From the NCBI GenBank assembly GCA_033391075.1, contig JAWPMV010000001.1:3534001-3598000 (forward strand): 64,000 bases of DNA, given 5' to 3'. A program made the translations under genes and the position numbers. The notes under the pieces were generated by a model that saw only the letters and a list, made by a program, of their open reading frames with translations, was not told the DNA's origin and did not search any database. The stretch comes from Bacteroidia bacterium. Its GTDB lineage: Bacteria > Bacteroidota > Bacteroidia > J057. Positions 51,541-61,070 of this stretch are shown here, in pieces. The number at the start of each line of letters is the position of its first letter. The stretch's first letter is position 1.

Positions 51541-54447
51541 ATGGCTAAAAAATTTATCCGTTTTGGCTTTGCCCTTGCCTTTGTTGTAGGCCTATATGGC
51601 TGCAAAGGGAGCAAGAATATGGCAACCACGAAGACCGACGACACAACGACCCGCGAAATTACTGATGCTACTGTAGCGAAAGAAGCAGCTCCTACCGTCG
51701 AAGAAACAATGCCTGTAGGAGAACCTCTTCCCTTTGACCCGGATACCCGAGTTGGGAAGCTGGACAATGGACTTACCTACTATATTCGCCAAAATGCTAA
51801 ACCCGAAAATTTCGCCGAATTACGCTTGGCAATCAATGTTGGATCCTTGCAGGAAAACGAAGATCAACAAGGTCTTGCTCACTTCCTCGAACATATGTGT
51901 TTCAACGGAACCAAGAACTTCCCAAAAAGTGATTTGGTAGATTATCTGGAAAGCATCGGAACCAAATTTGGTGCTCACCTCAATGCATATACTGCTTTTG
52001 ATGAAACGGTTTATATGCTGAAAATCCCAACGGATGACGCAGATAAGTTTGACAAAGGATTGCAAATCCTGGAAGATTGGGCACACAATGTCAGCCTGGA
52101 TGCTGAAGAGATCGAAAAAGAAAGAGGAGTTGTTATCTCAGAATGGAGAACCAGACTGGGAGCACAGGAAAGAATGCAGCAGGAAACCTTGCCAGTTATA
52201 TTTTACGGTTCTCGCTATCCGGAAAGAATTCCTATTGGAAAAACCGAAATCCTCGAATCCTTCAAACCAGAAACCCTGGAGCAGTTTTACAAAGACTGGT
52301 ACCGTCCAGAATTGATGGCCGTTGTTGCAGTAGGAGATTTCGATATGGATGAGGTAGAAGCCCAGATCAAAGAGAAGTTTGGACGCATCCCAAAAAGTGG
52401 AGGAAATACCCGTGATAGAGGGGTTTATCCCCTTGCTGACCATGAGGATACCAAAGTAGTAATTGCTGCTGATGAAGAATTCCCATTTAATGTCGTTCAG
52501 CTCATGACAAAACATCCCCATGTGAATGTTCAGGACATGGCAGGATACCGCAAAAGCGTAAGTCGTCAATTGGGTCTGAATATGCTCCAAAACAGACTTA
52601 CAGAGCTTACCCAAAGTGCAGACGCTCCTTTTAATGCCGCTTTTGGCGGTTATGGAGGATTTGGAGCTCGTAGTACCGATGCCATGCAAATGGGCGCTCT
52701 CATCGCTCCTGGAGGCTTCGTAAAAGGTCTAAAAGCACTGGTTACAGAACAGGAACGTGCTGCCCGTTTTGGATTTACAGAATCTGAATTGGAAAGAACC
52801 AAGAAAAGTCGCCTTGCCAGCCTTGAAAAAGGTTTCAAGGAAAAAGACAAAACAGAATCAGCAAACCTGATAGACTCTTATGTTCAGAACTTCCTGGCTG
52901 GATCCCCGGTTATGGGAATTGGAAACAGCTTGAAGATCAATCAGGCACTCCTTCCTCAAATCAGCCTTGAAGAAGTAAATGAAGTTTTTAAGAGCATGTT
53001 TAGAGATGACAACCAGGTAGTGGTAGTCATGGCAAGCAAGAAAGAAGGAAATGAAATTCCTGCTGAAGCTGCTTTGAAAGCTGCGATCAAAGAAGCCAAA
53101 GCACAGGAATTGGAAGCCTATACGGATGAAGTTTCAGATGCTCCACTGGTAGCCGAACAACCGGCCCCCGGTCGGATCATGATGGAAAGTAGCTGGGACG
53201 AAGTAGGTGCAACTAAATTTAGACTTTCCAATGGAGCTACTGTTATCCTTAAGCCGACCAATTTTAAGGATGATGAAATCATTATGAATGCCTTTAGCTG
53301 GGGAGGGAACTCTCTCTACAGCGATGAAGAATATATGTCTGCATCTTTTGCCGATGCCATTGTCAGCAACTCTGGATTGGGTGAGTATGATGAACTCCAG
53401 CTAGGAAAATACATGGCGGATAAAGTTGCACGTGTTTCTCCTTATATAGGAGAACTTACAGAAGGACTTTCTGGTTCCAGCTCCGTGAAAGACCTGGAAA
53501 CTATGTTCCAGTTGGTACATCTCTATTTCACAAAACCCAGAAAAGACACTACGGCTTTTGAAGCTATGATGGCTCAGCAGAAAGCTTTCATTGGAAATAT
53601 GCTTTCAAGTCCTCAGTCCTATTTCAGCAATGAGGTAAATAAAATCATGACCAATGATCATCCACGTAGCGGTTTCCCAACGATAGAAAAACTGAATCAA
53701 GTGGACCTTGAGGATGCTTTCCGTATTTATCAGGACCGCTTTGCCAATGCGAGTGACTTCACTTTTGTCTTTGTTGGGAATTTTGAAGTGGAGCAAATGA
53801 AGCCATTGATCAAAAACTATATCGCCAGTCTTCCCCGCATCAAAAGAAAAGAAAACTTCAAAGATGTAGGCAGAGAACAAATGAGAGGGGTAGTTGAAAA
53901 AGAATTCCGCAAAGGAAGAGAGCCTCAATCTCAGGTTCGCCTGGTTTATACTGGTGATTTCGAATACACAGAACAGCAGAGTTTTCACCTGGATGCAGCT
54001 ATTGATGTACTTAGCATTATGATGCGTGAATCCATGAGAGAAGACAAAGGAGGCGTTTATGGTGTTGGAGTTGGTGGAGGAGCAAGTCGCAGACCTCGTC
54101 AACAGTACTCTGTAAATGTAAACTTCACCTGTGATCCTAAAGATGCAGAAGACCTGATCGCTACCGCACTGGCTGATGTGAAAAATCTTCAGGACAATGG
54201 TCCCTCAGAGAAAAACATGCAAAAGATCAAAGAGATCATGCGCAAAGAAACCCAGGACAATATGAAAAAGAATGGTTTCTGGTTGAGTGGACTTTCTTCT
54301 GTGGTTAGAAACAAGAAAGAGCCTGCTTCCTTATTGGATATGAATGAAAAAATCGATGCCCTGACAGCAGATGATGTACAAAAGGCAGCGAAAAAATACT
54401 TTAATGGATCTAATTTCGGAAAATTCATCCTGTACCCGGAAGAATAA
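51541..54447 (+). CDS. M16 zinc metallopeptidase, lipoprotein
   Basis: A 968-residue pitrilysin/PqqL-like protease. A signal with YGCKGSK (Cys about 21) marks a lipoprotein. The N-terminal M16 half carries the inverted zinc motif HFLEHMCFNGTKNF (HxxEH) and the downstream Glu in EKERGVVISEW. The second half repeats the fold without zinc ligands (FKDDEIIMNAFSWGG; KGGVYGVGVGGG near the C terminus), as expected for the clam-shell enzyme. It should degrade peptides in the periplasm or at the outer membrane. It is followed 3 bases later by an acetyltransferase gene. Confidence 0.95.
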   Translation: MAKKFIRFGFALAFVVGLYGCKGSKNMATTKTDDTTTREITDATVAKEAAPTVEETMPVGEPLPFDPDTRVGKLDNGLTYYIRQNAKPENFAELRLAINVGSLQENEDQQGLAHFLEHMCFNGTKNFPKSDLVDYLESIGTKFGAHLNAYTAFDETVYMLKIPTDDADKFDKGLQILEDWAHNVSLDAEEIEKERGVVISEWRTRLGAQERMQQETLPVIFYGSRYPERIPIGKTEILESFKPETLEQFYKDWYRPELMAVVAVGDFDMDEVEAQIKEKFGRIPKSGGNTRDRGVYPLADHEDTKVVIAADEEFPFNVVQLMTKHPHVNVQDMAGYRKSVSRQLGLNMLQNRLTELTQSADAPFNAAFGGYGGFGARSTDAMQMGALIAPGGFVKGLKALVTEQERAARFGFTESELERTKKSRLASLEKGFKEKDKTESANLIDSYVQNFLAGSPVMGIGNSLKINQALLPQISLEEVNEVFKSMFRDDNQVVVVMASKKEGNEIPAEAALKAAIKEAKAQELEAYTDEVSDAPLVAEQPAPGRIMMESSWDEVGATKFRLSNGATVILKPTNFKDDEIIMNAFSWGGNSLYSDEEYMSASFADAIVSNSGLGEYDELQLGKYMADKVARVSPYIGELTEGLSGSSSVKDLETMFQLVHLYFTKPRKDTTAFEAMMAQQKAFIGNMLSSPQSYFSNEVNKIMTNDHPRSGFPTIEKLNQVDLEDAFRIYQDRFANASDFTFVFVGNFEVEQMKPLIKNYIASLPRIKRKENFKDVGREQMRGVVEKEFRKGREPQSQVRLVYTGDFEYTEQQSFHLDAAIDVLSIMMRESMREDKGGVYGVGVGGGASRRPRQQYSVNVNFTCDPKDAEDLIATALADVKNLQDNGPSEKNMQKIKEIMRKETQDNMKKNGFWLSGLSSVVRNKKEPASLLDMNEKIDALTADDVQKAAKKYFNGSNFGKFILYPEE

Positions 54448-54450
54448 AAG

Positions 54451-54888
54451 ATGGAATACAAGATCAGGAAAGGGAGCATAGATGAGGTAGTCGAAATTAG
54501 CCGACAAATACCAGAATTTATCAATCCCTATCCGAAAGAAACCTATGAGGCGCGCCTGTCGGGCGTGCCTCATCTCATTCTAGTAGCAGAGTCTCAGGGA
54601 AAAGGAGTAGGATTTAAAGTAGGGTATGATCGAGATAAAGACAGTTCTTTTTATAGCTGGATGGGTGGAGTTCTTCCTGATTACCGAAGAGCGAAACTTG
54701 CCAAAAGGCTGGCCGAATATCAGGAAAGCTGGGCAAAAGAACAGGGCTATATCAGTATTCGATTTAAAACGAGAAACAAACTCAAAGCCATGCAAATATT
54801 TGCAATCTCCAGAGGATTTGATATCATAGCATTGTTTCCGGAAGACGATTTGGGAGAATATCGCATCCTGATGGAGAAACAGCTGTAA
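54451..54888 (+). CDS. GNAT acetyltransferase
   Basis: A 145-residue acetyl-CoA-dependent N-acetyltransferase. The acetyl-CoA-binding segment is WMGGVLPDYRRAKLAKRLAE, followed by YISIRFKTRNKLKAMQIFAI. The target is unknown. It starts 3 bases after the M16 gene, so they share a transcript, with the TlpA-like gene 44 bases further on. Confidence 0.88.
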   Translation: MEYKIRKGSIDEVVEISRQIPEFINPYPKETYEARLSGVPHLILVAESQGKGVGFKVGYDRDKDSSFYSWMGGVLPDYRRAKLAKRLAEYQESWAKEQGYISIRFKTRNKLKAMQIFAISRGFDIIALFPEDDLGEYRILMEKQL

Positions 54889-54932
54889 ACGCTTTTACTT
54901 ACGGATTCGTTAACCCTATAAGACTCAAAAAT

Positions 54933-55436
54933 ATGCGCAAACAAATACTCTTAATTCTATTCTTTTTCTTCAGTTTTGGTATACAACTCTCTTTTGCCCA
55001 AAACAGTAGTGAACTTCCTATAGAAATCCTTAAAGATTTTGAAGGTAATGCTGCCCCCAAAAGCCTGTTAGATAATGATGGCAAACCCGTTATCCTCAGT
55101 TTCTGGGCAACCTGGTGTGCTCCTTGCCTACAGGAATTAAAAAGTATTAAGAAGATTTATGCGGACTGGCAGGAAGAAAGTGGCGTGAAACTGATCGCAA
55201 TTTCCATAGACCGAAACAGGCAACTGCCCCGCGTCAAGCAATTGGTTGAGAAAAACAACTGGCCCTTCGAAGTTTACATGGATGCTGATGGCGAGTTTCG
55301 CACAGCCCTCAATGTGGTCAATATCCCTCACACCTTTGTCCTGGATGGAGAAGGAAATATCATTTACCAAAGTACTTCCTACAGTCCGGGAGATGAAATG
55401 AAGCTCTACGAAAAGGTGAAGACAGCTAGTGACTGA
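54933..55436 (+). CDS. TlpA/ResA-like periplasmic thioredoxin
   Basis: A 167-residue exported thiol-disulfide protein. The signal peptide ends LSFAQ; the active site is FWATWCAPCLQELKSI (Cys pair about 66-69), and the cis-Pro region is VNIPHTFVLDGEG. Family members reduce or oxidise partners in the periplasm, for example in cytochrome c maturation. Its last 11 bases overlap the convergent glycosylase-like gene. Partner unknown. Confidence 0.92.
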   Translation: MRKQILLILFFFFSFGIQLSFAQNSSELPIEILKDFEGNAAPKSLLDNDGKPVILSFWATWCAPCLQELKSIKKIYADWQEESGVKLIAISIDRNRQLPRVKQLVEKNNWPFEVYMDADGEFRTALNVVNIPHTFVLDGEGNIIYQSTSYSPGDEMKLYEKVKTASD

Positions 55437-56061
55437 TTTCCATAAAAGCCTTTATTCCTTTCACAAAATCTGCCTTCCCACCATAAGAGGGATGTCGGAT
55501 GTACTGATACTCAATTGAGAGGTCTTTCATATCCTCAAGTCCGAAATAGGCTTTCTTCCCAACAGCTGCAATTCGCTCTATAGGGTACATCTTTAGCAAG
55601 CGTCGAATAAAAGCCTGCCCTATTCTCAACTCCCCTACCCTGGGCCCTCTATTGCTTTGGGGATTTTCCTTGAGATGAGGATGAAAGGGAAAGATATTCC
55701 AGATCAAAGGTACTTCCGGGTATTTATTCAATTCCTCCCAGACCATGAAGGCTGAGCGTTCTTTCTCCAGGTCTCCTTTTGTCAGACATTTGTACCCATA
55801 CCCCCCACCAAAAACAGCATGCTCGACTTTCTGAAACAAAAGTGATTCGCAGCTAAAAGGTACTCCACTAAGTTTGCATCCCTTATATCCCGGTGCTTCC
55901 CCCAGAAGCAGGCTCCGTGGCTGGAGGGTCTCCATCCGTTCCAGATAAATCCTGAGATTATGTCTCCGTAAGATGGAAGCTTTCGAATTTCCCCTATACA
56001 GATTTTCAAAATCTTCTTGACTCGGGATTTTTTTGAGGGCACGAAAGAAGGCATCAATCAT
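55426..56061 (-). CDS. Uracil-DNA glycosylase superfamily protein
   Basis: A 211-residue cytoplasmic protein of the UDG fold. The first motif is LLLGEAPGYKGCKLSGVPF (family 4/5-like GEAPG, with KGC where Glu is common), a central IWNIFPFHPH, and the late motif YIRHPSYGGKADF. It probably removes uracil or another altered base; the unusual catalytic loop makes the exact activity uncertain. It overlaps the TlpA-like gene by 11 bases. Confidence 0.8.
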   Translation of the reverse strand: MIDAFFRALKKIPSQEDFENLYRGNSKASILRRHNLRIYLERMETLQPRSLLLGEAPGYKGCKLSGVPFSCESLLFQKVEHAVFGGGYGYKCLTKGDLEKERSAFMVWEELNKYPEVPLIWNIFPFHPHLKENPQSNRGPRVGELRIGQAFIRRLLKMYPIERIAAVGKKAYFGLEDMKDLSIEYQYIRHPSYGGKADFVKGIKAFMEISH

Positions 56062-56106
56062 CCGGCAAATTTCTCTGCGAAGAAGGAAACTTCAAAGTTT
56101 GGGCAT

Positions 56107-56140
56107 AAAAAAAGCGTGAGTAAGCGAACTCACCCACGCT
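56107..56140 (-). terminator. Intrinsic terminator of the second TonB receptor
   Basis: On the minus strand AGCGTGGGTGAGT and ACTCACGCT pair with a small bulge around TCGCTT, and seven T follow (56113 to 56107). It lies 18 bases after the receptor gene. Confidence 0.85.
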
Positions 56141-56157
56141 CGATTCATGAAGTATCA

Positions 56158-58923
56158 TTACTTTTTACCGAATCCAAAGTCATCGACGACAAAGCTCAGA
56201 TAATAGGTAGATCCTATTTGAGGGCCGCCATAAACTGTCAGGTATTCCTTGCCTAATATATTTGAACCTCCGATTTTGACTACGGATTTGATTTTTTCTA
56301 ATCTGAGAAAGACAGCTGCATCAATCTGACTTCTGGCCGGAATTTGGCCTATACCAAAAGGAGATTCCCAGAGATAGGCATCATTCCAACGATAATGCAG
56401 GCTAAAACCCAGGCCGCGATATATATCCCGATTACTCAAGGTTCCTCCAATTCTGTTTTTAGGAGTATTAAAGCCCGCCAGGTAGCCGGGATTATTTGCA
56501 ATAGCAGAATCAGCGTCAAAAGTAGAATGAGTATAATTCACACTAAAGCGGTATTCATTAGGAAGGCGAAATTCAAGATTTGCCGTTCCTCCTGTCGAAT
56601 AAATAGTTTCCGGAATATTGGAATAAACTGCAAAAGCACGATTCACCAATAAGCTATAGGTACTGATCCTGGTAACAAAGTTCAGGTACTGGTTATGATA
56701 AAGACTCAAGTCCAGTTTAACTCCATCTCCAAAAGCACCTGAATATCCAAACTCATAATTGGTGATTTTCTCTTGCTGAAGGTAATTCAACTCAGCCAAT
56801 TCTAGCAAAGAAGGATCATTCCCTCCATTGATCAGAAACCTTTGGAAAGATTCCAGGGTCAGGAGTTGATTATGGATATCTACTCCGTTTACCAGATTGC
56901 CTTGTCCGATATCGAAATTGAAATTCTCAAGATTGTCTCGGGTTCCTCCCAGAATGATAGCTTCCCCCAGGTTCAGAGCGATATATGCTTCCTGTGATGC
57001 AGGATTTCGGAAACCAGTCTGAGCAGTAAATCTGAAGTTCTGGTCTCTGTTTTTTCCAAAGCTCAATACCAAGGATCCTCTCGGAGTGGTACGTCCTTCG
57101 AAATTCAGATTTTTATCATAGCGAACCGATCCTCTAAGGGTAATCCTCTTGTCCCAAAATTGACGGGCTCCCTGTACATAGGCTCCGTATTCAGGAATGG
57201 GAATATTAGTATTAAATCCTAATGCTCCATCATTAAAGAGGCTTCCTTCAGAATTGAGATTGTATTTTCGAAAACTACCTCCAATCTGCAGGCTGAACAA
57301 TGGGAATTGTTCTTTGAAGTCATAATTACCATCAATATGGTAAAAAGTCGATTTATCGATAAACTTCGATCCACCTGTAGAAATGTCGGGATTGTTTAAG
57401 GTCAACTGTCTCAATTCCTGGAAAAGCGCCGTCTCAGGCCCTGATATATCCCTATCGGCAAACTCACGAGCTGCACTATGATCTGCTGCCAAAACACCTG
57501 AAATTTCACCCCGGTAGGCGGCACCATATTCCTGAGACCAAATCGCACTGGATTTAAGTCCTTCCTGAATAAAAGCACCAGTTGCCAACATCTGATAGGA
57601 ATCTCTGGCATCTTCCAAAGAATAGTAACCTCTCAGGTAAAAGTTGGGCGAACGCAGTTCCAGATTATGGATTTGCTGGTTGATATTTCTTAGGGGGTAA
57701 ATCGTAGTATGACGAAGGATAGCATCCGCATAGGTGTATCGATAGCCATAAATTGCCTCAACTTTATCTGTCAGTTTATAGTGCAAAGCCGCGCTGGCTT
57801 TGATGTTGTCAATATTATAGTCAACTATATCTGATTCTGCTATCCCGGACCTGTTGATGGGGGTAAAAGTCCCATTTCCTACAAGATCTACCGGAACCAC
57901 AATTTCATCCCCATACATATTCACAGCATTATAATTGGGATCTGTTCGTGGGCGGGATAAAAGAAGTTCACTATTAGGTATATCTGAAATCGATATATAG
58001 TGACTCTGATCATTGGCCGTCCAGTCTGTTGCTTTGAGGTAGGAGATATTAAACTTAAAGGCCAATTTATCATTGATCTTTTGAGCATATCTTACTGCAC
58101 CTTCTACAAAAGGATTGGTTCCACCTGCATCCTGTACCGTAACTCCCCCTTTTACCGAAGCACTCAAGCCCTGATAATCAAAGGGGTTTTTAGTTGACAT
58201 CACAAGGGTTCCATTAAAAACATTGGGACCATAAAGCGCTGAGCCGGGTCCTGGAACCAATTCAATGTCTCTCAAATCAAGTTCGGAGCTCCCTACGAGA
58301 TTACCCACAGGATAATTCAATCCGGGACCGATAAGGTCGACACCATCCAGTAATTGGACAAATCGCCAGTTTTGCACATCAGCGAAGCCACGCGTATTGA
58401 GCGAAGCAAAACTAAGGCTACTGACATTTACCTGAGCACCGGGTAAGTACCTGAGCCCTGTATAAAAATCAGGGTTAGGTATTTCTCTGATAGAAAGCAG
58501 GCCCAACTTCTGCGCATTGAGCGAAGATTGAGCGGTGCGCTCTTCCACTTTGGAAGGAGCAACTACCACATTCTCAACTTTTGGGGCAATAGCAATTACC
58601 CCCTCTCCTTCCGCTTCGGGATACAAGAGGATGTTGATTGTTTCTGACTTCTGCTTGACCTCAAACTCCTGGGTTTGATACCCAAGGGCCATAATCACCA
58701 GTGTGAATGGAGGGGCAGCCGAAGCCTTCAGTTCATAAGCACCGTCTGGATCACTTAAGGTCCCCTGAACCGTACCTTTTACCGATATGTTCGCTCCTAC
58801 TATGGTTTCCCCGGAGACAATATCATTTACAGATCCTTGCACGAGAGATTGCGCATAGCTATTGGAGCTTAAACTGCAGGCAAGGAATAAAGAAAGGCAG
58901 TAGTAAATGCCTGTTTTAAGCAT
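56158..58923 (-). CDS. TonB-dependent outer-membrane receptor
   Basis: A 921-residue importer. The signal peptide ends NSYAQ; a carboxypeptidase-regulatory-like domain (26-115, GSVNDIVSGETIVGANISVK) is followed by the plug (about 135-260, with LNTRGFADVQNWRFVQLLDG and DIELVPGPGSALYGPNVFNG) and a large barrel ending in a short Lys-Lys tail. There is no SusD, no sorting domain and no obvious TonB box. The ligand is unknown. It is a single gene with a terminator behind it. Confidence 0.93.
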   Translation of the reverse strand: MLKTGIYYCLSLFLACSLSSNSYAQSLVQGSVNDIVSGETIVGANISVKGTVQGTLSDPDGAYELKASAAPPFTLVIMALGYQTQEFEVKQKSETINILLYPEAEGEGVIAIAPKVENVVVAPSKVEERTAQSSLNAQKLGLLSIREIPNPDFYTGLRYLPGAQVNVSSLSFASLNTRGFADVQNWRFVQLLDGVDLIGPGLNYPVGNLVGSSELDLRDIELVPGPGSALYGPNVFNGTLVMSTKNPFDYQGLSASVKGGVTVQDAGGTNPFVEGAVRYAQKINDKLAFKFNISYLKATDWTANDQSHYISISDIPNSELLLSRPRTDPNYNAVNMYGDEIVVPVDLVGNGTFTPINRSGIAESDIVDYNIDNIKASAALHYKLTDKVEAIYGYRYTYADAILRHTTIYPLRNINQQIHNLELRSPNFYLRGYYSLEDARDSYQMLATGAFIQEGLKSSAIWSQEYGAAYRGEISGVLAADHSAAREFADRDISGPETALFQELRQLTLNNPDISTGGSKFIDKSTFYHIDGNYDFKEQFPLFSLQIGGSFRKYNLNSEGSLFNDGALGFNTNIPIPEYGAYVQGARQFWDKRITLRGSVRYDKNLNFEGRTTPRGSLVLSFGKNRDQNFRFTAQTGFRNPASQEAYIALNLGEAIILGGTRDNLENFNFDIGQGNLVNGVDIHNQLLTLESFQRFLINGGNDPSLLELAELNYLQQEKITNYEFGYSGAFGDGVKLDLSLYHNQYLNFVTRISTYSLLVNRAFAVYSNIPETIYSTGGTANLEFRLPNEYRFSVNYTHSTFDADSAIANNPGYLAGFNTPKNRIGGTLSNRDIYRGLGFSLHYRWNDAYLWESPFGIGQIPARSQIDAAVFLRLEKIKSVVKIGGSNILGKEYLTVYGGPQIGSTYYLSFVVDDFGFGKK

Positions 58924-59224
58924 AAAACTAATCGTTTGGGCAAAAAAATTGGATTGAAATTTAAAAGACCAGATCCGAATGAGTTAAATCCCCAGCTCAC
59001 CGGATTCAGTAAATATAACAGCTATTCGGGGCATTCTATTATGTTTGCTTTTCGATTTTTAAAATTTGTGGATATACGGCTGCTTTTGAGGTGTAAATGG
59101 TTCGAAATCTAAGAATTTTTGATAACGGGCAGACCATATTTTACTACCTCCATCAAAAATTCACTGCTTTTATAATCCCATTTTCAAAAATTATGTAACT
59201 TAATCACCTACCTATATACACACT
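58924..59224. other. Intergenic region, 301 bp
   Basis: This AT-rich gap separates two divergent genes, the TonB receptor and a small membrane protein. It should hold both promoters, but I found no exact TTTG/TAnnTTTG pair on either strand and no gene, RNA or large repeat. Confidence 0.5.
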
Positions 59225-59722
59225 TTGTTTAGTTCTCAAAGAATTTATACCAGTTCACTTGCCCCTGCGGATCTCCAAAAGGAAATAACGGAGGTTTTTC
59301 AAGCCTTTGAATCTAATTCCCAGCTTTCTATCACGGATGAACAACGTCCCTTTGATGCAGACTTTGAGCAAGGAATTTGGAGCCTGAGTCCACGAGATAT
59401 GGAAAAAGGAGAAGAAAGGTTTAGGATCTGGGGGGAGATTCAAGCTTATGAGGAGCAAGGGAGCCGCTTTATTTTTCAGGCCAAAGCCAGCAAACGTCAA
59501 AAATGGTCTCTTTTTAAGGATTCCCTATACGGTCTCTTCCTTACCGCTTTTACAGCCTTTATGGAAGTGATCCAGGAAATACCCTTGATAGTTGTCATCC
59601 TCAGTATACCCATAATGCTGATTTTCGTAGGAGTTTACCTGAAGAAATCTCAACAGAAAATATTAAGCTATCGATGGGATCAGTTGGACAAAAATCTGGG
59701 AGAACTTGCCAGACCTCTTTAA
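59225..59722 (+). CDS. Small membrane protein, unknown function
   Basis: A 165-residue protein. The start is a TTG at 59225, since no in-frame ATG precedes the conserved-looking part. Residues 1-90 are soluble, with paired charged strands (RFRIWGEIQAYEEQGSRFIF); two hydrophobic segments (about 100-115 and 118-137) then anchor it, and a basic C-terminal helix follows. I do not recognise the family. It converges with the next gene (2-base gap), and the two paralogues beyond it have similar size and charge pattern, so a functional link is possible. Confidence 0.62.
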   Translation: MFSSQRIYTSSLAPADLQKEITEVFQAFESNSQLSITDEQRPFDADFEQGIWSLSPRDMEKGEERFRIWGEIQAYEEQGSRFIFQAKASKRQKWSLFKDSLYGLFLTAFTAFMEVIQEIPLIVVILSIPIMLIFVGVYLKKSQQKILSYRWDQLDKNLGELARPL

Positions 59723-59724
59723 GA

Positions 59725-60345
59725 TCAGAAGCTAAATTCAGGATCATCAGGATCTGCCGTTCCAATCTCATATAGTTGATCCAGCAATTCAGCAAAAATG
59801 TCGTAGATCGTATGTAATCGATCCAAATCTTTGATTACTCCCATAGCTGTAAAGGAGAGGACATTTACTCCTTTGGGATATTTTCTTTTAAAAATCCCAT
59901 CATCCTCTTCCGTTTTAATCTCAATATGCTTCTCTGTTTTGCTTATCAGGGCCCGCAGTTTCCAATTCTCAAATAGCATCCTCAACTTCCGTTCATCCGT
60001 ACCCTGGATAATAAAATCCTTATCAAATTTAGGCTGCCCGACGATGATATCCTGAAGCCCAAATTTTTTACCAACATCTCTCAGGAAATTTCTGCGAACA
60101 ATCCGAAAGGTAAAATTGTCACGATAGACATAGGCAGAACGAAATCGGGTAAAAGTTACATGCGTGTTGCCAGTAGATACCACATAAGTATCCAGACAAA
60201 TTTCCCAGTCTTTATGATATGCATAGACTTTCTCCGTCTTGCTCATAAATTTTTTCTCCACCTCAAAATCCCCACCTACATTTTCACTAAACTGTTTCCA
60301 GATTTCAGCTTTACTCGGGCCAAACATTCCCCTTTTCTTTTTCAT
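59725..60345 (-). CDS. Unknown protein, tandem paralogue 1
   Basis: A 206-residue soluble protein. It shares with the next gene the opening FGPSK...W, LDTYVV.TG, the block FRI.R, then IG.P.FD..F.I.G.DER.L..MF and a C-terminal helix. No signal peptide or membrane helix is visible, although a short basic N terminus is present. I do not know the family; the strand pattern resembles DUF3137-like or lipid-associated domains, but this is a guess. It lies 43 bases after its paralogue. Confidence 0.72.
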   Translation of the reverse strand: MKKKRGMFGPSKAEIWKQFSENVGGDFEVEKKFMSKTEKVYAYHKDWEICLDTYVVSTGNTHVTFTRFRSAYVYRDNFTFRIVRRNFLRDVGKKFGLQDIIVGQPKFDKDFIIQGTDERKLRMLFENWKLRALISKTEKHIEIKTEEDDGIFKRKYPKGVNVLSFTAMGVIKDLDRLHTIYDIFAELLDQLYEIGTADPDDPEFSF

Positions 60346-60388
60346 AGCAAAAGATTAGTCAGGAAATAATACGAAATTCAGACAAAAA

Positions 60389-61000
60389 TCAATAGCTATG
60401 CAAACAAGAAGTATCCCGGGATAATACTTCTATCTTTTCCAGCTGATCCAAACAGGACTTCATCATCTGAGTTAAATGATCCAGTTTAACAGGATCTTTG
60501 ATAAGGCCTACTACATGGTAAGAAAGCTCCCCGACCCCCTCAGGCAATTTCTTAGCAAGCCGACTTTGGGCTTTATGGATTTTGAGTTCAAACTGCTTTT
60601 CTTTTGCAAGAAGTTTCCGAAACATATGATCTCGAAACATGTTTTTTAACATGCGCTCATCAGAACCTTTGATCACGAACTTATGGTCAAAATCCGGATT
60701 CCCGATCTCCACATCCTGATAGGAAAAGAATTTCAAAAATCCTGTTAGCATATGACTCCTGAAAATTCTGAAATCAAAGGCTTTTATCTGATTAAAGGGA
60801 ACTCGTAGACGGGTATAATAGATCATGCTGGAACCTGTATGAACTACATAGGTATCCAGGTGGATAATCAATTGATGATGTGGGATTTCGATTCGCTGTA
60901 CGCTTCCTTTTTTGGATTGGTACAACTCCAGATTTCGTTGATTTGCGTATTCCTCCCAGACAACTTTTTTACTGGGACCAAATAGTTCTTTGATCTTCAT
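60389..61000 (-). CDS. Unknown protein, tandem paralogue 2
   Basis: A 203-residue paralogue of the gene downstream, with the shared blocks LFGPSK, LDTYVVHTG, YTRLR, FRIFR and IKGSDERMLKNMF. The two differ in the N- and C-terminal thirds, so the duplication is old. The proteins are soluble and without recognisable catalytic residues. The pair is transcribed from one promoter upstream of 61000; CAAAGG and CCTTTG (61021-61037) form a small palindrome there. Confidence 0.72.
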   Translation of the reverse strand: MKIKELFGPSKKVVWEEYANQRNLELYQSKKGSVQRIEIPHHQLIIHLDTYVVHTGSSMIYYTRLRVPFNQIKAFDFRIFRSHMLTGFLKFFSYQDVEIGNPDFDHKFVIKGSDERMLKNMFRDHMFRKLLAKEKQFELKIHKAQSRLAKKLPEGVGELSYHVVGLIKDPVKLDHLTQMMKSCLDQLEKIEVLSRDTSCLHSY

Positions 61001-61070
61001 GCTTAAGGGTCTTGTGTATGCAAAGGCAGAACCTTTGTATAAGGACTCTATTTCAGACCAAAAGATGGAA

